Assembly: GCF_001641125.1 (NCBI RefSeq)
Contig: NZ_LWLP01000001.1
Location: 2,342,715-2,406,714, forward strand
Length of the DNA stretch: 64,000 bases
Source of the DNA: Arthrobacter sp. OY3WO11
Lineage (GTDB): Bacteria > Actinomycetota > Actinomycetes > Actinomycetales > Micrococcaceae
Direction of reading: 5' to 3'
Shown: in pieces, positions 30,900 to 40,120 of the stretch
Layout: each line of letters starts with the position of its first letter
How positions within the stretch are numbered: position 1 is the first letter of the stretch
Notes under the pieces: generated by a model
The model's input: only the letters and a program-made list of their open reading frames with translations
Told to the model about the DNA's origin: nothing
Databases searched by the model: none
Position numbers and translations under genes: made by a program

Positions 30900-31748
30900 A
30901 TGCAGTACCAGAACTGGGGCCCCCAGGACATGTCCGCTCCGTCAAAGGCTGAACTTCCTGAGGTCCCTGTTGAACGCGGCATGGTGCTGGAAGACGTCCA
31001 GTCCGGCTGGGTGGGCGCGGTGACCCGCGTGGAGAAATCCGGCGGCATGCATGTTGTGGCCCTGGAGGACAGGCGCGGCAAATCCAGGTCTTTCCGGCTG
31101 GGCTTCGGCTTCCTCCTCGAGGGGCAGGCCATTAAGCTCCTCCCACCGGCGCCGCGCCAGGCGACCGCCGCTGCCGCCGCCAGGACAGCCTCGGGTTCGG
31201 TCCGGGTAGCCGGCCAGCGGGCGCAGGTCGCCAAGGCCAGCAGGATCTGGGTGGAGGGTAAGCACGACGCCGAACTGGTGGAAAAGGTCTGGGGAGACGA
31301 CCTTCGGGTGGAAGGCATCGTCGTCGAACCCCTTCACGGCATCGACGACCTTGCCGCGGCGGTGGCCGAGTTCAGGCCTGGAGCGGGCCGGCGACTCGGA
31401 GTTTTGGTGGACCACCTGGTGCCCGACTCCAAGGAATCCCGCATTGCGGACGCCGTAATGGCCTCACCGGGGGCTGCCGGGAACGTGCTGATCGTAGGCC
31501 ACCCCTATGTGGACGTCTGGCAGGCGATCCGGCCGGCTGTCCTGGGCATCGAAAAATGGCCGGTGGTGCCTCGCGGTCAGGACTGGAAGACCGGCATCCT
31601 TGCCGCGTTCGGCTGGCCCCATGCCACCAAGGAGGACATCGGGCTCGGGTGGCAGAAATTGCTGGGTGCGGTCCGCACCTACGCGGACCTGGAAGCCTCC
31701 CTGCTGGGGAGGGTGGAGGAAGTCATTGACTTCCTGACGGTTCCCTGA
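30900..31748 (+). CDS. DUF3097 protein
   Basis: A 282-aa actinobacterial protein of unknown function. It has no signal peptide or membrane helix. A conserved segment RIWVEGKHDAELVEKVWGDDLR (given here in parts: RIWVEGKHDAE, then LVEKVWGDD) and GVLVDHLVPDSKE suggest a Toprim-like nucleic-acid fold. That reading is an inference from the E...D.D pattern. ATG 30900 has GGAG six bases upstream. It is divergent from hrcA across the CIRCE region. Confidence 0.8.
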   Translation: MQYQNWGPQDMSAPSKAELPEVPVERGMVLEDVQSGWVGAVTRVEKSGGMHVVALEDRRGKSRSFRLGFGFLLEGQAIKLLPPAPRQATAAAAARTASGSVRVAGQRAQVAKASRIWVEGKHDAELVEKVWGDDLRVEGIVVEPLHGIDDLAAAVAEFRPGAGRRLGVLVDHLVPDSKESRIADAVMASPGAAGNVLIVGHPYVDVWQAIRPAVLGIEKWPVVPRGQDWKTGILAAFGWPHATKEDIGLGWQKLLGAVRTYADLEASLLGRVEEVIDFLTVP

Positions 31749-31900
31749 GCGGACCGCCGCGCCGCTGCCCGAGGAGCCCTGGGGCATCATCCGCGGCTCC
31801 AGCCAGTATTCTTGATACTGCGGATCTGCGACATTTGCAGTCCTTCGCAACCGATATGCATTCTTAGCCCGCACCATTGCACTTTCAGAAGGAACAGACT

Positions 31901-32320
31901 GTGGCAGAAAACGCACGCGATCACAGGGACACCCAGGGCGGCCAGGGCCGTTCGGAATACCATGGCGTTCCGGCGAATGCGCTGCCCCTGACAGCCAGCG
32001 AAGACCGGCAGTGGGCCACCATGGCGCACTTTGGCGGAATCCTGGGCTGCGTTCCTGCTCTGCTGATCTACCTGATTTTCCGGGACCGGGGACCTTTCAC
32101 GGCGCAGGAGTCCAAGGAAGCATTGAACTTCAGCCTGCCGCCCACCATCGCCGCTGTGGTGGCGAACATCCTCGTGTTCGTTCCAGTGGTCGGCAACATC
32201 TTCGCCGTGATTGCCACCCTCATCTGGATCGCCCTGACCTGCTTCTCCGTGGCAGCCGGCATCCATGTCAACAAGGGCCAGCCGCACCGCTACCCGTACA
32301 ACCTGCGCTGGATTAAATAG
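31901..32320 (+). CDS. DUF4870 membrane protein
   Basis: A 139-aa protein with three hydrophobic segments (about 42-60, 75-95 and 100-120) and the family signature LTASEDRQWATMAHFGGI. GTG 31901 has AGAAGGA nine bases upstream and removes an unlikely MHFQKEQT extension. Function is unknown; the family is common in Gram-positive bacteria. It stands alone between DUF3097 and the convergent hemW. Confidence 0.82.
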   Translation: MAENARDHRDTQGGQGRSEYHGVPANALPLTASEDRQWATMAHFGGILGCVPALLIYLIFRDRGPFTAQESKEALNFSLPPTIAAVVANILVFVPVVGNIFAVIATLIWIALTCFSVAAGIHVNKGQPHRYPYNLRWIK

Positions 32321-32405
32321 TCCCCACCCGCACCCTAACCTCGCAAGCTCGGCCAGGGAACCCTGCGGGCGTGGGCCCACCGCCTGCAGCCCGGCATCGA
32401 AACCG

Positions 32406-33635
32406 CTAGTCCGGCAGGACCCGGCGCACCACCGCGTCAGCCAGCAGCCTGCCCTTCAGGGTGAGGACCAGCCGGCCCGCGAAGGCGGCGGCAGGATCCA
32501 CCAGCTCTTCCGCGATCAGCCCGGCGACCTCCTGCCGTCCTGCGGCGCCGAGCGAGGCGATCTCGAGGCCGGAGTGAAGGCGGACCTCGAGCATCACCCG
32601 CTCCATATTCCGGGTTTCCGAATCCAGGGTTTCCCTACCTGCCGCCGGTGACACTCCCTGTGCCAGGCGTCCGGCGTAGGCAGTGGGGTGTTTGACGTTC
32701 CACCAGCGGACACCGCCTACGTGCGAGTGTGCCCCCGGTCCGATCCCCCACCAGTCGTCGCCGCGCCAGTAGGCGAGGTTGTGGCGGCAAGCCTGCTCCG
32801 GTGTGCGGGCCCAGTTGCTGACCTCGTACCAGCCAAGGCCGGCATTGGTGATCAGCTCGTCGGCGAGCTCGTACTTGTCAGCGTGGTCGTCGTCGTCGAT
32901 CCCTGGAACTTCACCACGGCGGATCTGGGCGGCGAGCTTGGTTCCGTCCTCGATGATCAGCGCGTAGGCGCTGATGTGGTCCGGCTGGTAGGACAGCGCC
33001 GTCTCGAGCGAGTACCGCCAGTCCTCCAGCGACTCCCCCGGCGTGCCGTAGATGAGGTCGAGGCTGACGGCCAGTCCGGCGTCCCGGGCCCACTGCACCA
33101 CCTGCGGCACGCGGCTGGGCGCGTGGGTCCTGTCCAGGACCTTGAGGACGTGGGGAACGGCGGACTGCATGCCGAACGAAATCCGGGTGAAGCCGGCATC
33201 CTTGAGGATGGCGAGGGACTCGGGGGTGACGGAGTCCGGGTTCGCCTCCGTGGTGACCTCGGCGCCCTCCTCAATCCCCCACTGGTCGATGGCGCGCCGC
33301 AGGATCAGGGCCAGGTCCTCCGCAGGGAGCAGGGTTGGCGTGCCACCCCCGAAGAACACCGTGCTGAGCGGCCGCGGGGGAAGGCCTGATTCCTTGAGGA
33401 CGCTGGCCGCCAGGGACACTTCCGAGGCCGCGGTGGCGGCATAGGCATCCTGGGAGGCGCCGCCGCCGAGTTCAGTGGCGGTATAGGTGTTGAAATCGCA
33501 GTACCCGCAGCGGACGGCGCAGAACGGGATGTGGACATAGAGCCCGAGGGCCCGGTCCGCCGCACCATCGGCTGCCTGGGGAGGCAGCAGACCGTCCGAC
33601 GGCGCAGGGTCGCCAAAGGGAAGAACGCTAGGCAC
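32406..33635 (-). CDS. hemW: radical SAM haem chaperone HemW
   Basis: A 409-aa radical SAM protein related to coproporphyrinogen III oxidase HemN. The cluster motif is CAVRCGYC, with Cys at residues 39, 43 and 46. The GGGTPTLL motif and a C-terminal HemW domain with NLAYWRGDDWWGIGPGAH follow. HemW binds haem and is thought to hand it to respiratory enzymes. The start is GTG 33635. It lies in the 3' arm of a perfect hairpin with the ribosome site in the loop. Confidence 0.92.
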   Translation of the reverse strand: MPSVLPFGDPAPSDGLLPPQAADGAADRALGLYVHIPFCAVRCGYCDFNTYTATELGGGASQDAYAATAASEVSLAASVLKESGLPPRPLSTVFFGGGTPTLLPAEDLALILRRAIDQWGIEEGAEVTTEANPDSVTPESLAILKDAGFTRISFGMQSAVPHVLKVLDRTHAPSRVPQVVQWARDAGLAVSLDLIYGTPGESLEDWRYSLETALSYQPDHISAYALIIEDGTKLAAQIRRGEVPGIDDDDHADKYELADELITNAGLGWYEVSNWARTPEQACRHNLAYWRGDDWWGIGPGAHSHVGGVRWWNVKHPTAYAGRLAQGVSPAAGRETLDSETRNMERVMLEVRLHSGLEIASLGAAGRQEVAGLIAEELVDPAAAFAGRLVLTLKGRLLADAVVRRVLPD

Positions 33636-33656
33636 TGCAGGGTCCTCCTGCAGTGC
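33632..33656 (-). promoter_or_regulatory. hairpin enclosing the hemW ribosome site and start codon
   Basis: Minus strand: GCACTGCAGG, loop AGGAC, CCTGCAGTGC. The 10-bp stem is perfect. The Shine-Dalgarno AGGAGGA spans the stem-loop junction and the GTG start lies within the 3' arm. Folding should hide the start. Confidence 0.6.
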
Positions 33657-33671
33657 CGGCCGCTGTAACCA

Positions 33672-35525
33672 CTACTTCCTGGCCTTGTCCTTGGACTCGT
33701 CGGTGGTGAGCGCAGCAATGAAGGCTTCCTGGGGAACCTCGACGCGGCCCACCATCTTCATGCGCTTCTTGCCTTCCTTCTGCTTTTCCAGGAGTTTGCG
33801 CTTACGGGAGATGTCACCGCCGTAGCATTTGGCCAGGACGTCCTTGCGGATGGCGCGGATGCTTTCGCGGGCGATGATCCTGGAGCCGATGGCCGCCTGG
33901 ATGGGCACCTCGAACTGCTGGCGGGGAATAAGCTCGCGCAGCTTGGTGGTCATCATCACGCCGTACGCGTAGGCCTTGTCCCGGTGTGTGATGGCGGAGA
34001 AGGCATCCACCTGCTCTCCCTGAAGCATGATGTCCACCTTCACAAGGTCGGCCACCTGGTCGCCATCGGCCTTCCAGTCCAAGGAACCGTAACCGCGGGT
34101 CTTGGACTTCAGGATGTCGAAGAAGTCGAACACGATCTCGGCCAGTGGCAGGCGGTACCGGATCTCAACCCGGTCCTCGGACAGGTAGTCCATGCCGCCC
34201 ATCACGCCGCGGCGGCTCTGGCAGAGCTCCATGATGGCTCCGACGAATTCGTTCGGGGCCAGGATGGTGGCGGACACCATGGGTTCGCGGACCTCGGAGA
34301 TCTTGCCGGAGGGGTATTCGCTGGGGTTTGTCACGTGGACCACCTTCTTGTCCTCCAGCGTCACCTCGTATTCCACGTTGGGCGCGGTGGAGATCAGGTC
34401 CAGGTTGTACTCGCGTTCCAGCCGCTCACGCGTGATTTCAAGGTGGAGCAGGCCCAGGAACCCGACGCGGAAGCCGAAGCCCAGGGCTGCGGAAGTTTCG
34501 GGCTCGTAGACCAGGGCGGCGTCGTTGAGCATCAGCTTCTCCAGCGCATCGCGCAGCACCGGGTAGTCCGTGCCGTCCAGCGGATACAGGCCGGAGAAGA
34601 CCATGGGCTTGGCATCCGCGTAGCCGGGGAGCGAGTCCGCGGCAGGCTTGGCAAGGTTGGTGACGGTGTCGCCCACCTTGGACAGGCGGACGTCCTTCAC
34701 ACCCGTGATGAGGTAGCCCACTTCGCCGACGCCCAGGCCCTTGGAGGGGGTGGGCTCCGGGGAGCTCACCCCGATCTCGAGGAGTTCGTGGGTGGCCCGG
34801 GTGGACATCATCTGGATGCGTTCGCGGGGGTGCAGCATGCCGTCCACCACCCGGACATAGGTGACCACGCCGCGGTAGGTGTCATACACCGAGTCGAAGA
34901 TCATGGCGCGCGCTGGAGCGTTGGCGTCGCCCTGGGGAGCCGGCAGGTCGCGGACGATCTTGTCCAGCAGGGCCTCGACGCCCATGCCGGTCTTGCCCGA
35001 AACGCGCAGGACGTCCTCCGGGTCGCCGCCGATCAGGCTGGCCAGTTCCGCCGCGTACTTCTCCGGCTGCGCTGCCGGGAGGTCGATCTTGTTCAGGACC
35101 GGGATGATCGTGAGGTTGTTTTCCATCGCCAGGTAGAGGTTGGCGAGGGTCTGGGCCTCGATGCCCTGGGCAGCGTCCACCAGGAGGATCGCCCCTTCAC
35201 ACGCCGCGAGAGAGCGAGAGACCTCGTAGGTGAAGTCAACGTGTCCAGGCGTATCGATCATGTTCAGCGCGTAGCTGGTGCCGTCGAGTTCCCACGGCAT
35301 GCGGACCGCCTGGGACTTGATGGTGATGCCACGCTCGCGCTCGATGTCCATCCGGTCCAGGTACTGGGCCTTCATGTCACGGGACTGGACCACGCCGGTG
35401 AACTGCAACATCCGGTCGGCCAGGGTGGACTTACCGTGGTCAATGTGCGCGATGATACAGAAATTCCGAATAATGGCCGGATCTGTCGCGGCGGGCACCG
35501 GTGCGGTGCGGGCCATGGGAGACAC
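33672..35525 (-). CDS. lepA: elongation factor 4 (ribosome back-translocase)
   Basis: A translational GTPase of about 617 aa. G motifs are [10 protein letters not shown] (G1), DTPGHVDF (G3) and NKIDLPAA (G4). Domains II, III, V and the LepA-specific C-terminal domain ([18 protein letters not shown]) follow in the usual order. GTG 35525 has AAGGA seven bases upstream; ATG 35516 three codons later is also possible. It is followed 36 bases later by hemW, so the two probably share a transcript. Confidence 0.95.
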   Translation of the reverse strand: MSPMARTAPVPAATDPAIIRNFCIIAHIDHGKSTLADRMLQFTGVVQSRDMKAQYLDRMDIERERGITIKSQAVRMPWELDGTSYALNMIDTPGHVDFTYEVSRSLAACEGAILLVDAAQGIEAQTLANLYLAMENNLTIIPVLNKIDLPAAQPEKYAAELASLIGGDPEDVLRVSGKTGMGVEALLDKIVRDLPAPQGDANAPARAMIFDSVYDTYRGVVTYVRVVDGMLHPRERIQMMSTRATHELLEIGVSSPEPTPSKGLGVGEVGYLITGVKDVRLSKVGDTVTNLAKPAADSLPGYADAKPMVFSGLYPLDGTDYPVLRDALEKLMLNDAALVYEPETSAALGFGFRVGFLGLLHLEITRERLEREYNLDLISTAPNVEYEVTLEDKKVVHVTNPSEYPSGKISEVREPMVSATILAPNEFVGAIMELCQSRRGVMGGMDYLSEDRVEIRYRLPLAEIVFDFFDILKSKTRGYGSLDWKADGDQVADLVKVDIMLQGEQVDAFSAITHRDKAYAYGVMMTTKLRELIPRQQFEVPIQAAIGSRIIARESIRAIRKDVLAKCYGGDISRKRKLLEKQKEGKKRMKMVGRVEVPQEAFIAALTTDESKDKARK

Positions 35526-35703
35526 GCAGGGGTCCTTACTCTTGGCATTCACACGGCCATCGCCTGGGCGCGCCGTGGGCGGCCCGCGGACTGGCCGCAT
35601 ATTTTCAACCTCCAGTGTCCCACGTCAGGGCCTGCCACACCGCATCCTGAGTGGAGTTGCCGCCGTCATTCCCCCGCCCGGGAGGCAGCTATAGGGTGGC
35701 TGG

Positions 35704-36264
35704 ATGGTTTTCAATCTCCGATCATTGCAGGACGCGGTCAGGACAGGCCTGCGAACACTCAAAAGGGTGCGAGGGGCTGCCAGGGCAGCCAGCCGCCCCT
35801 CCCCCGGCCGTGCCACTCAGGCCTCCGGCAACGGGCAGGTTCAGGGCCGGGCCAGCGCCGCCGCTGCGTACCCCGGGGATTTCCACGGCAAATTCACCGT
35901 CAGGTATGCGGCCAGGCCAGATGGTGAACCGGATCCTGGGGAAGTGGTGTGGGCGTGGGTGCCGTACGAAGAAGACCACAGCCGCGGAAAGGACCGCCCT
36001 GTCCTGCTGGTGGGCCGCAACGCCGGCTACCTGCTCGGACTGATGCTTACCAGCAGAGACCGTGTTCCCGATTCTGCAGCATCAGCGGACTACGTGGACC
36101 TCGGAGTTGGCGGCTGGGACCGGCAGGGCCGCCCCAGCGAAGCCCGGCTGGACCGCGTCCTCCAGCTCCGCCCAAACGGCATCCGGCGGGAGGGTGCCGT
36201 GCTGGACCGCGACCGGTTCGATCAGGTGGCCTCGTCCCTGCGCCGGCGACACGGCTGGGCCTAA
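35704..36264 (+). CDS. PemK/MazF-like protein, solitary
   Basis: A 186-aa protein. Residues 1-60 are basic and low in complexity. The C-terminal ~120 residues resemble the PemK/MazF fold: GEVVWAWVPYEED, RPVLLVGRNAGYLLGLMLTS and a final RLDRVLQLRPNGIRRE. PemK toxins cut mRNA or bind DNA gyrase, but no antitoxin gene is next to it. Similar solitary copies sit between lepA and rpsT in related actinobacteria, so it may be a housekeeping member of the fold. RNase activity is not shown. Confidence 0.75.
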   Translation: MVFNLRSLQDAVRTGLRTLKRVRGAARAASRPSPGRATQASGNGQVQGRASAAAAYPGDFHGKFTVRYAARPDGEPDPGEVVWAWVPYEEDHSRGKDRPVLLVGRNAGYLLGLMLTSRDRVPDSAASADYVDLGVGGWDRQGRPSEARLDRVLQLRPNGIRREGAVLDRDRFDQVASSLRRRHGWA

Positions 36265-36282
36265 GCCCTGAAATGGCAAGAG

Positions 36283-36310
36283 TTGCCGCTGACCTGCTAT
36301 TCTTTATAGC
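36283..36310 (+). promoter_or_regulatory. candidate promoter of rpsT
   Basis: TTGCCG (36283-36288), a 16-base spacer and TATAGC (36305-36310), upstream of the ribosomal protein gene. Confidence 0.45.
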
Positions 36311-36331
36311 TGTGTGTCCGTGCAGGTCGAC

Positions 36332-36388
36332 GGCCACTGATGGTTGGCCGCCATAGGTATCCCCACGCCGCTCAGTCAATGGCCAACC
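36332..36388 (+). promoter_or_regulatory. rpsT leader with alternative pairings
   Basis: GGTTGGCC (36342-36349) can pair either back to GGCC at 36332-36335 or forward to GGCCAACC (36381-36388). Two exclusive hairpins in a ribosomal protein leader could support feedback by S20, as in other bacteria. This is inferred from pairing only. Confidence 0.35.
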
Positions 36389-36433
36389 TGAAAGCCCTCT
36401 AGACCATTTCCGCATTAAAAAGAGAGTTCACAC

Positions 36434-36694
36434 GTGGCGAATATCAAGTCCCAGAAGAAGCGCATCCTCACCAACGAGAAGGCACGCCTGCGCAACAACG
36501 CAGTCAAGTCCGAGCTGAAGACGGCCATCCGCGCCGTCAACACTGCCGTTGAGTCCACGGACAAGGATGCAGCTGCTGCTGCCCTGGTTGCTGCCAGCCG
36601 CAAGCTGGACAAGGCTGTTAGCAAGGGTGTTCTGCACAAGAACAACGCAGCGAACCGCAAGTCGGCGATCTCCAAGAAGGTCAACGCACTGTAA
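36434..36694 (+). CDS. rpsT: 30S ribosomal protein S20
   Basis: The 86-aa S20 protein, rich in Lys and Ala, binds 16S rRNA early in 30S assembly. The start [20 protein letters not shown] and the end [15 protein letters not shown] are family signatures. GTG 36434 is the start; ATA would be the only other in-frame option. It has its own leader and a strong terminator, so it is a single-gene unit. Confidence 0.97.
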   Translation: MANIKSQKKRILTNEKARLRNNAVKSELKTAIRAVNTAVESTDKDAAAAALVAASRKLDKAVSKGVLHKNNAANRKSAISKKVNAL

Positions 36695-36722
36695 GGTTTC
36701 CAGTTCGTTTGAACTGATGGTT

Positions 36723-36757
36723 GTGGCCGGTACCCTCGGGTACCGGCCACACATCTT
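36723..36757 (+). terminator. rho-independent terminator after rpsT
   Basis: Stem GTGGCCGGTACCC / GGGTACCGGCCAC with a 2-base nominal loop, followed by ACATCTTT. Confidence 0.88.
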
Positions 36758-36886
36758 TAAGCGCAGTCCTACACCCGAATCCTCAGCTTGCGCGCGGATC
36801 AGGGCCTTGTAAGTTCCGGTGCTTGCGCGGGCTGCGGACTTTCGCGGACGCGCGCCCCGGCAGGGCCCCGCAAGCCGGGTAACCGA

Positions 36887-37903
36887 TCAGCGGCCCTGGA
36901 CGGACATGGCAATGACCGTGACCGCGTGCTCCACCGCATATACGGGGTCGCGGGAAAGGCCTTTGACCTGCGCATCGGCTTCGGCGGTGGCCTGGATAGA
37001 CCGGACCAGCCCCTCCGGCGTCCATCGCCTGACATCCCGCTGCGCCTGCTCAACCAGCCAGGGCTGCATGCCAAGCTCCGCTGCTATCTGGGCGGAGGAT
37101 CCGGATGCGCCGGCAACCCGCGCAACTGTTCGAAGCTTTGCGGCCAGCGCGGCCACCAGCGGCACGGGATCCGCTCCTGTGGCGAGGGCATGGCGGAGCG
37201 TGGACAGGGCCAAGGGAGCATTGCCCGCCATGGCAGCATCGGCCACCTTGAACGCTGTCGCCTCGATACGGCCGCCGTAGTAGCGGTCCACAATGTCCGA
37301 AGTGACGGTGGTTCCCGCATCGGAGATGAGCTGGCTGCACGCGGCGGCAAGTTCCGAAAGGTTGGCTCCCACCGCGTTGACGAGGGCCTGGACGGCGTCC
37401 TGCTCAATACGGCGGCCGCCGGCCTTGAATTCGGCAGCCACAAAGGCCACCTTGTCTGCGTCTTTCTTGAGCGGTTGGCAGTCCACTACGGGCCAGCCCC
37501 CCTTCTTGACGGCGTCCAGGAGTTTCTTCCCCCTGGCTCCCCCGCCGTGCCGGAGGACCAGGACCGCATCGGGTTCCGTATGTTCCACATACCGGAGAGC
37601 ATCAGCGAGGAAAGCCTCGTTCATGGCCTCGACGGCCTCCACCTCGATGAGCTTGCTCTCACCGAAGAGCGAGGGGCTGACCTGCATCAGCAAAGTGCCC
37701 GGCTCATAGGCAGCCGCGTTGATGCGGCTGACCTCCACGTCGGGTGCCGCCGCCCGCACCTGGGCGCGGATTCGGTCCATGGCCCTGATGCCCAGATACT
37801 CTTCCGGTCCGCTGACCAGCACCACCGCTGCAGGTGCTACGTCCCGCCAGGTGGCCGCATTGGATGCCGGGGAACGGGTTGCTCGCTTCTGCGCAGCGGC
37901 CAT
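36887..37903 (-). CDS. holA: DNA polymerase III subunit delta
   Basis: A clamp-loader subunit of about 338 aa. The N-terminal part (AAVVLVSGPEEYLGIRAMDRI) and the middle segment QDAVQALVNAVGANLSELAAA are recognised family features. ATG 37903 has GGAAGGA eight bases upstream. The start lies 67 bases inside the 3' end of comEC, an unusually long overlap. This links holA with the competence genes in one transcript. Roughly 130 bases without a gene separate its stop from the rpsT terminator. Confidence 0.92.
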   Translation of the reverse strand: MAAAQKRATRSPASNAATWRDVAPAAVVLVSGPEEYLGIRAMDRIRAQVRAAAPDVEVSRINAAAYEPGTLLMQVSPSLFGESKLIEVEAVEAMNEAFLADALRYVEHTEPDAVLVLRHGGGARGKKLLDAVKKGGWPVVDCQPLKKDADKVAFVAAEFKAGGRRIEQDAVQALVNAVGANLSELAAACSQLISDAGTTVTSDIVDRYYGGRIEATAFKVADAAMAGNAPLALSTLRHALATGADPVPLVAALAAKLRTVARVAGASGSSAQIAAELGMQPWLVEQAQRDVRRWTPEGLVRSIQATAEADAQVKGLSRDPVYAVEHAVTVIAMSVQGR

Positions 37904-39957
37904 CGTGGGTTCCTTCCGGAAAGTTTTGTGGAGTATCCCAGCCTGCCACGTCCGGCTCCCCGCTCCAAGCCGGGGCCGGGTCGCAGCGCCATCTTCCACG
38001 TTGTCCCGGGTGCCTGCCGGAAGCCCCAGCGGCGGAGCGCCAGGACAGCCCTATCCTCCAGGGCTTCGATGAGCGAAACGAGACGCCGGTGACAGGACAT
38101 TACCAACCCGCCGGCCTGGCGCGGTCGGGCACAAGCCCAGACGGTTTCATACGTCAGAACAGACAGGAACAGCATGGTGACCAGCCCGTGAATGCCTTCC
38201 GGCCAGGGCAGCGATGCCCCCGGGAGCTGTGACGTGAACCTTGCCGTGGCGGCGACGCCGGCACTGAACGACCCGGCCACCCCGATGAGGACGGTTGCCG
38301 CCCACGGGGCAAGAACTACCAGTGGAACAGCTGCCGTCCCCAGCAATGTCACAGGTGCCACCAGGGGTGAGGCAATGAGGTTTGCCAACAGCGAGTAGGT
38401 GGAAAACTGGGGTTGCAGGAGAACGATCACCGGCCCGCACAGCAGCTGGGCTGACAGCGGGACGGCCACCGCTGCGGCCGCCCAGCGCGGAACGAACCCG
38501 GGCATCCAATCGATGATGCGCCGGCCAAGGACAATAATTCCCAGCGTGGCCAGAACGGACAGGAGAAACCCGAAGCTGGACCCCAGGCCAGGGTCCGTCA
38601 GCAGCAGGCCGATCACCGCAAGGCACAGGAAGCTGAGGCCCCGTCCGGACCGCCCGCCGGCCAGTGATACGACGGCGATGGCACCCATGAGGGCTGCCCG
38701 CAGGACGCTGGCATCCGGCCCCACGAGGAGCACAAAGAGCCAAAGGCCGGCGCCGGCCAGGGCAGCGGCGGGGAGGCGCGGCAGGCGCAGGCCCCGGCAA
38801 GCGAGCAACAGTGCCCCAAGGACCAGGCTGCAGTTGGCTCCGCTGACGGCCGTCAGGTGCGTCATGCCCACCCCCTTCATGGCAGTCTCCAGTCCCTCGT
38901 CGAGCGCCGTGGTGTCTCCCGTGACCATGCCCGGGAGCAGGCCGCGGGGATCGGGGGCGAGGAAGGAGGACGCGGCCACGAACTGTTCCCGCAGTTCTTT
39001 GGCCGATTTCTCCAGGATTGGCACGGCGGTGGCCTGGCCTGGGCCTGAGGAGGCTGTGAGAATCGCAGCTTCCTCCGTTCCCGGCACTGGCGGCCGAAGC
39101 TTTCCCGTTGCGCGGACCAGCTGGCCGGTCACCACACTGCCCCAGTCGCCGCCGCCCATAACCACAAGCTGTGCCCGGGTTCGGAGCAGGACACCGCCGG
39201 TGCTGACATCGCGGGTCCAGACAGGCACTGACCATCGTTCCGGCGTTCCTGCCTGGCCAGGGGCTGTGAGCGCCCGGGGGCCGCCGGCCACTTCGACGAC
39301 GGCCACTACTGATTTCCCTGCAGCAACAGCCTCAGCCAGGGGCCCCTCGAACCGCTGGCTGGCTGCCGCAGCCGAGTGTGCGGCCGCGGCCACCGCCAGG
39401 AAGAGTGCTGCCGCGCAGGTGGACAGGAAACTGCGCCGGGCGCGCGGGCGTTCTGTCCTTGGTCCCATGCGGCGTTGCCATGGTTGAAATCGTCGGCTGT
39501 TCCGGGCTATCAACAGCATCCCTGCAAGAGTAAAACTACAACAGAGTGCCGCCAGTGCCAGCGGCTGCAGCCAAAGCCCCGCGATGGAGGCGGCCCATAC
39601 GGCCACAGCCGGCACGGCGAGACGGACGTCAGTGCGGCGGCGGGACTCCTCGCTGCCGGCAGCTGCGTCGTTCCCTGCCTTCCCCTTCGTTTTTCCCTGC
39701 CAGGCTGAATCCCGTACCCCGTCACACTGCTCTTGTACCCGGCGCCGGAAGGTCGCGGCACCTTCGAGGCCCCGCCGCCGCCCTGGCTCCTTTCCGGGGT
39801 TCTCAGCCGCACTGTTCCCGGCGTGCGGGGCGTTGCCTTCGGCGGACACGGTGTTGCCCTCTGGTCCCGGCACAGCCGCGGCGCCCCTGACTGCAGACTC
39901 CACATACCGCTGCCAGGGACTGGTCGGGGTCTCCCTGCGGCTACCCATGAGACACAT
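37837..39957 (-). CDS. comEC: ComEC/Rec2 family competence membrane channel
   Basis: A protein of about 706 aa that forms the DNA channel for transformation. After a long polar N-terminus, two hydrophobic helices lie near 115-155. The ComEC channel domain runs from about 330 to 620, with GLLPGMVTGDTTAL, GMTHLTAVSGANCSLVLG, VLRAALMGAIAV and further membrane helices. The metallo-beta-lactamase domain of long ComEC proteins is absent. ATG 39957 starts the frame. Just upstream is the cut end of comEA, separated by the prophage. Confidence 0.88.
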   Translation of the reverse strand: MCLMGSRRETPTSPWQRYVESAVRGAAAVPGPEGNTVSAEGNAPHAGNSAAENPGKEPGRRRGLEGAATFRRRVQEQCDGVRDSAWQGKTKGKAGNDAAAGSEESRRRTDVRLAVPAVAVWAASIAGLWLQPLALAALCCSFTLAGMLLIARNSRRFQPWQRRMGPRTERPRARRSFLSTCAAALFLAVAAAAHSAAAASQRFEGPLAEAVAAGKSVVAVVEVAGGPRALTAPGQAGTPERWSVPVWTRDVSTGGVLLRTRAQLVVMGGGDWGSVVTGQLVRATGKLRPPVPGTEEAAILTASSGPGQATAVPILEKSAKELREQFVAASSFLAPDPRGLLPGMVTGDTTALDEGLETAMKGVGMTHLTAVSGANCSLVLGALLLACRGLRLPRLPAAALAGAGLWLFVLLVGPDASVLRAALMGAIAVVSLAGGRSGRGLSFLCLAVIGLLLTDPGLGSSFGFLLSVLATLGIIVLGRRIIDWMPGFVPRWAAAAVAVPLSAQLLCGPVIVLLQPQFSTYSLLANLIASPLVAPVTLLGTAAVPLVVLAPWAATVLIGVAGSFSAGVAATARFTSQLPGASLPWPEGIHGLVTMLFLSVLTYETVWACARPRQAGGLVMSCHRRLVSLIEALEDRAVLALRRWGFRQAPGTTWKMALRPGPGLERGAGRGRLGYSTKLSGRNPRWPLRRSEQPVPRHPMRPPGGT

Positions 39958-39974
39958 CCCTCATCCGGGACACC

Positions 39975-40100
39975 TCATACCGTCACCAGCGGCAGCAATG
40001 CCTCCAGCATCTTGGGCCCGACGCCGTCAACTGAGCCCAGTTCCTCGGCGCTTTTGAAGGCCCCATGCTCTTTGCGCCAGACCACTATCTGATTACGTGC
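39975..40100 (-). pseudogene. comEA: comEA 3' fragment, cut off by the prophage
   Basis: The minus strand encodes a 41-residue end of a helix-hairpin-helix DNA-binding protein, with QIVVWRKEHGAFKSAEELGS and VDGVGPKMLEALLPLV, then TGA at 39977-39975. This matches the C-terminus of ComEA, which normally sits before comEC. Reading upstream, the frame stays open for a few codons and hits TAG at 40121-40119, in the first bases of the integrase gene. No start codon serves it. The 5' part of comEA is expected at the far prophage end, beyond the window. Confidence 0.85.
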
Positions 40101-40120
40101 CCTAGCCGTACCCTTGAGCT
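40080..40120. other. candidate attachment site (attL) of the prophage
   Basis: The change from comEA coding sequence to phage sequence falls in the ~40 bases directly before the serine integrase gene, the usual attP position for large serine integrases. The exact crossover dinucleotide cannot be set without the other end or an empty comEA. Confidence 0.65.

Noticed and set aside
33984-35927. Very long plus-strand open frame opposite lepA
   Set aside because: It mirrors a well-recognised gene and has no domain; it is a shadow due to high GC.
35704-36264. Full type II toxin-antitoxin system
   Set aside because: No small antitoxin-like frame is found on either side of the PemK-like gene.
40001-40120. 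tRNA gene as phage attachment site
   Set aside because: No cloverleaf can be drawn; the left phage border lies in the comEA reading frame.
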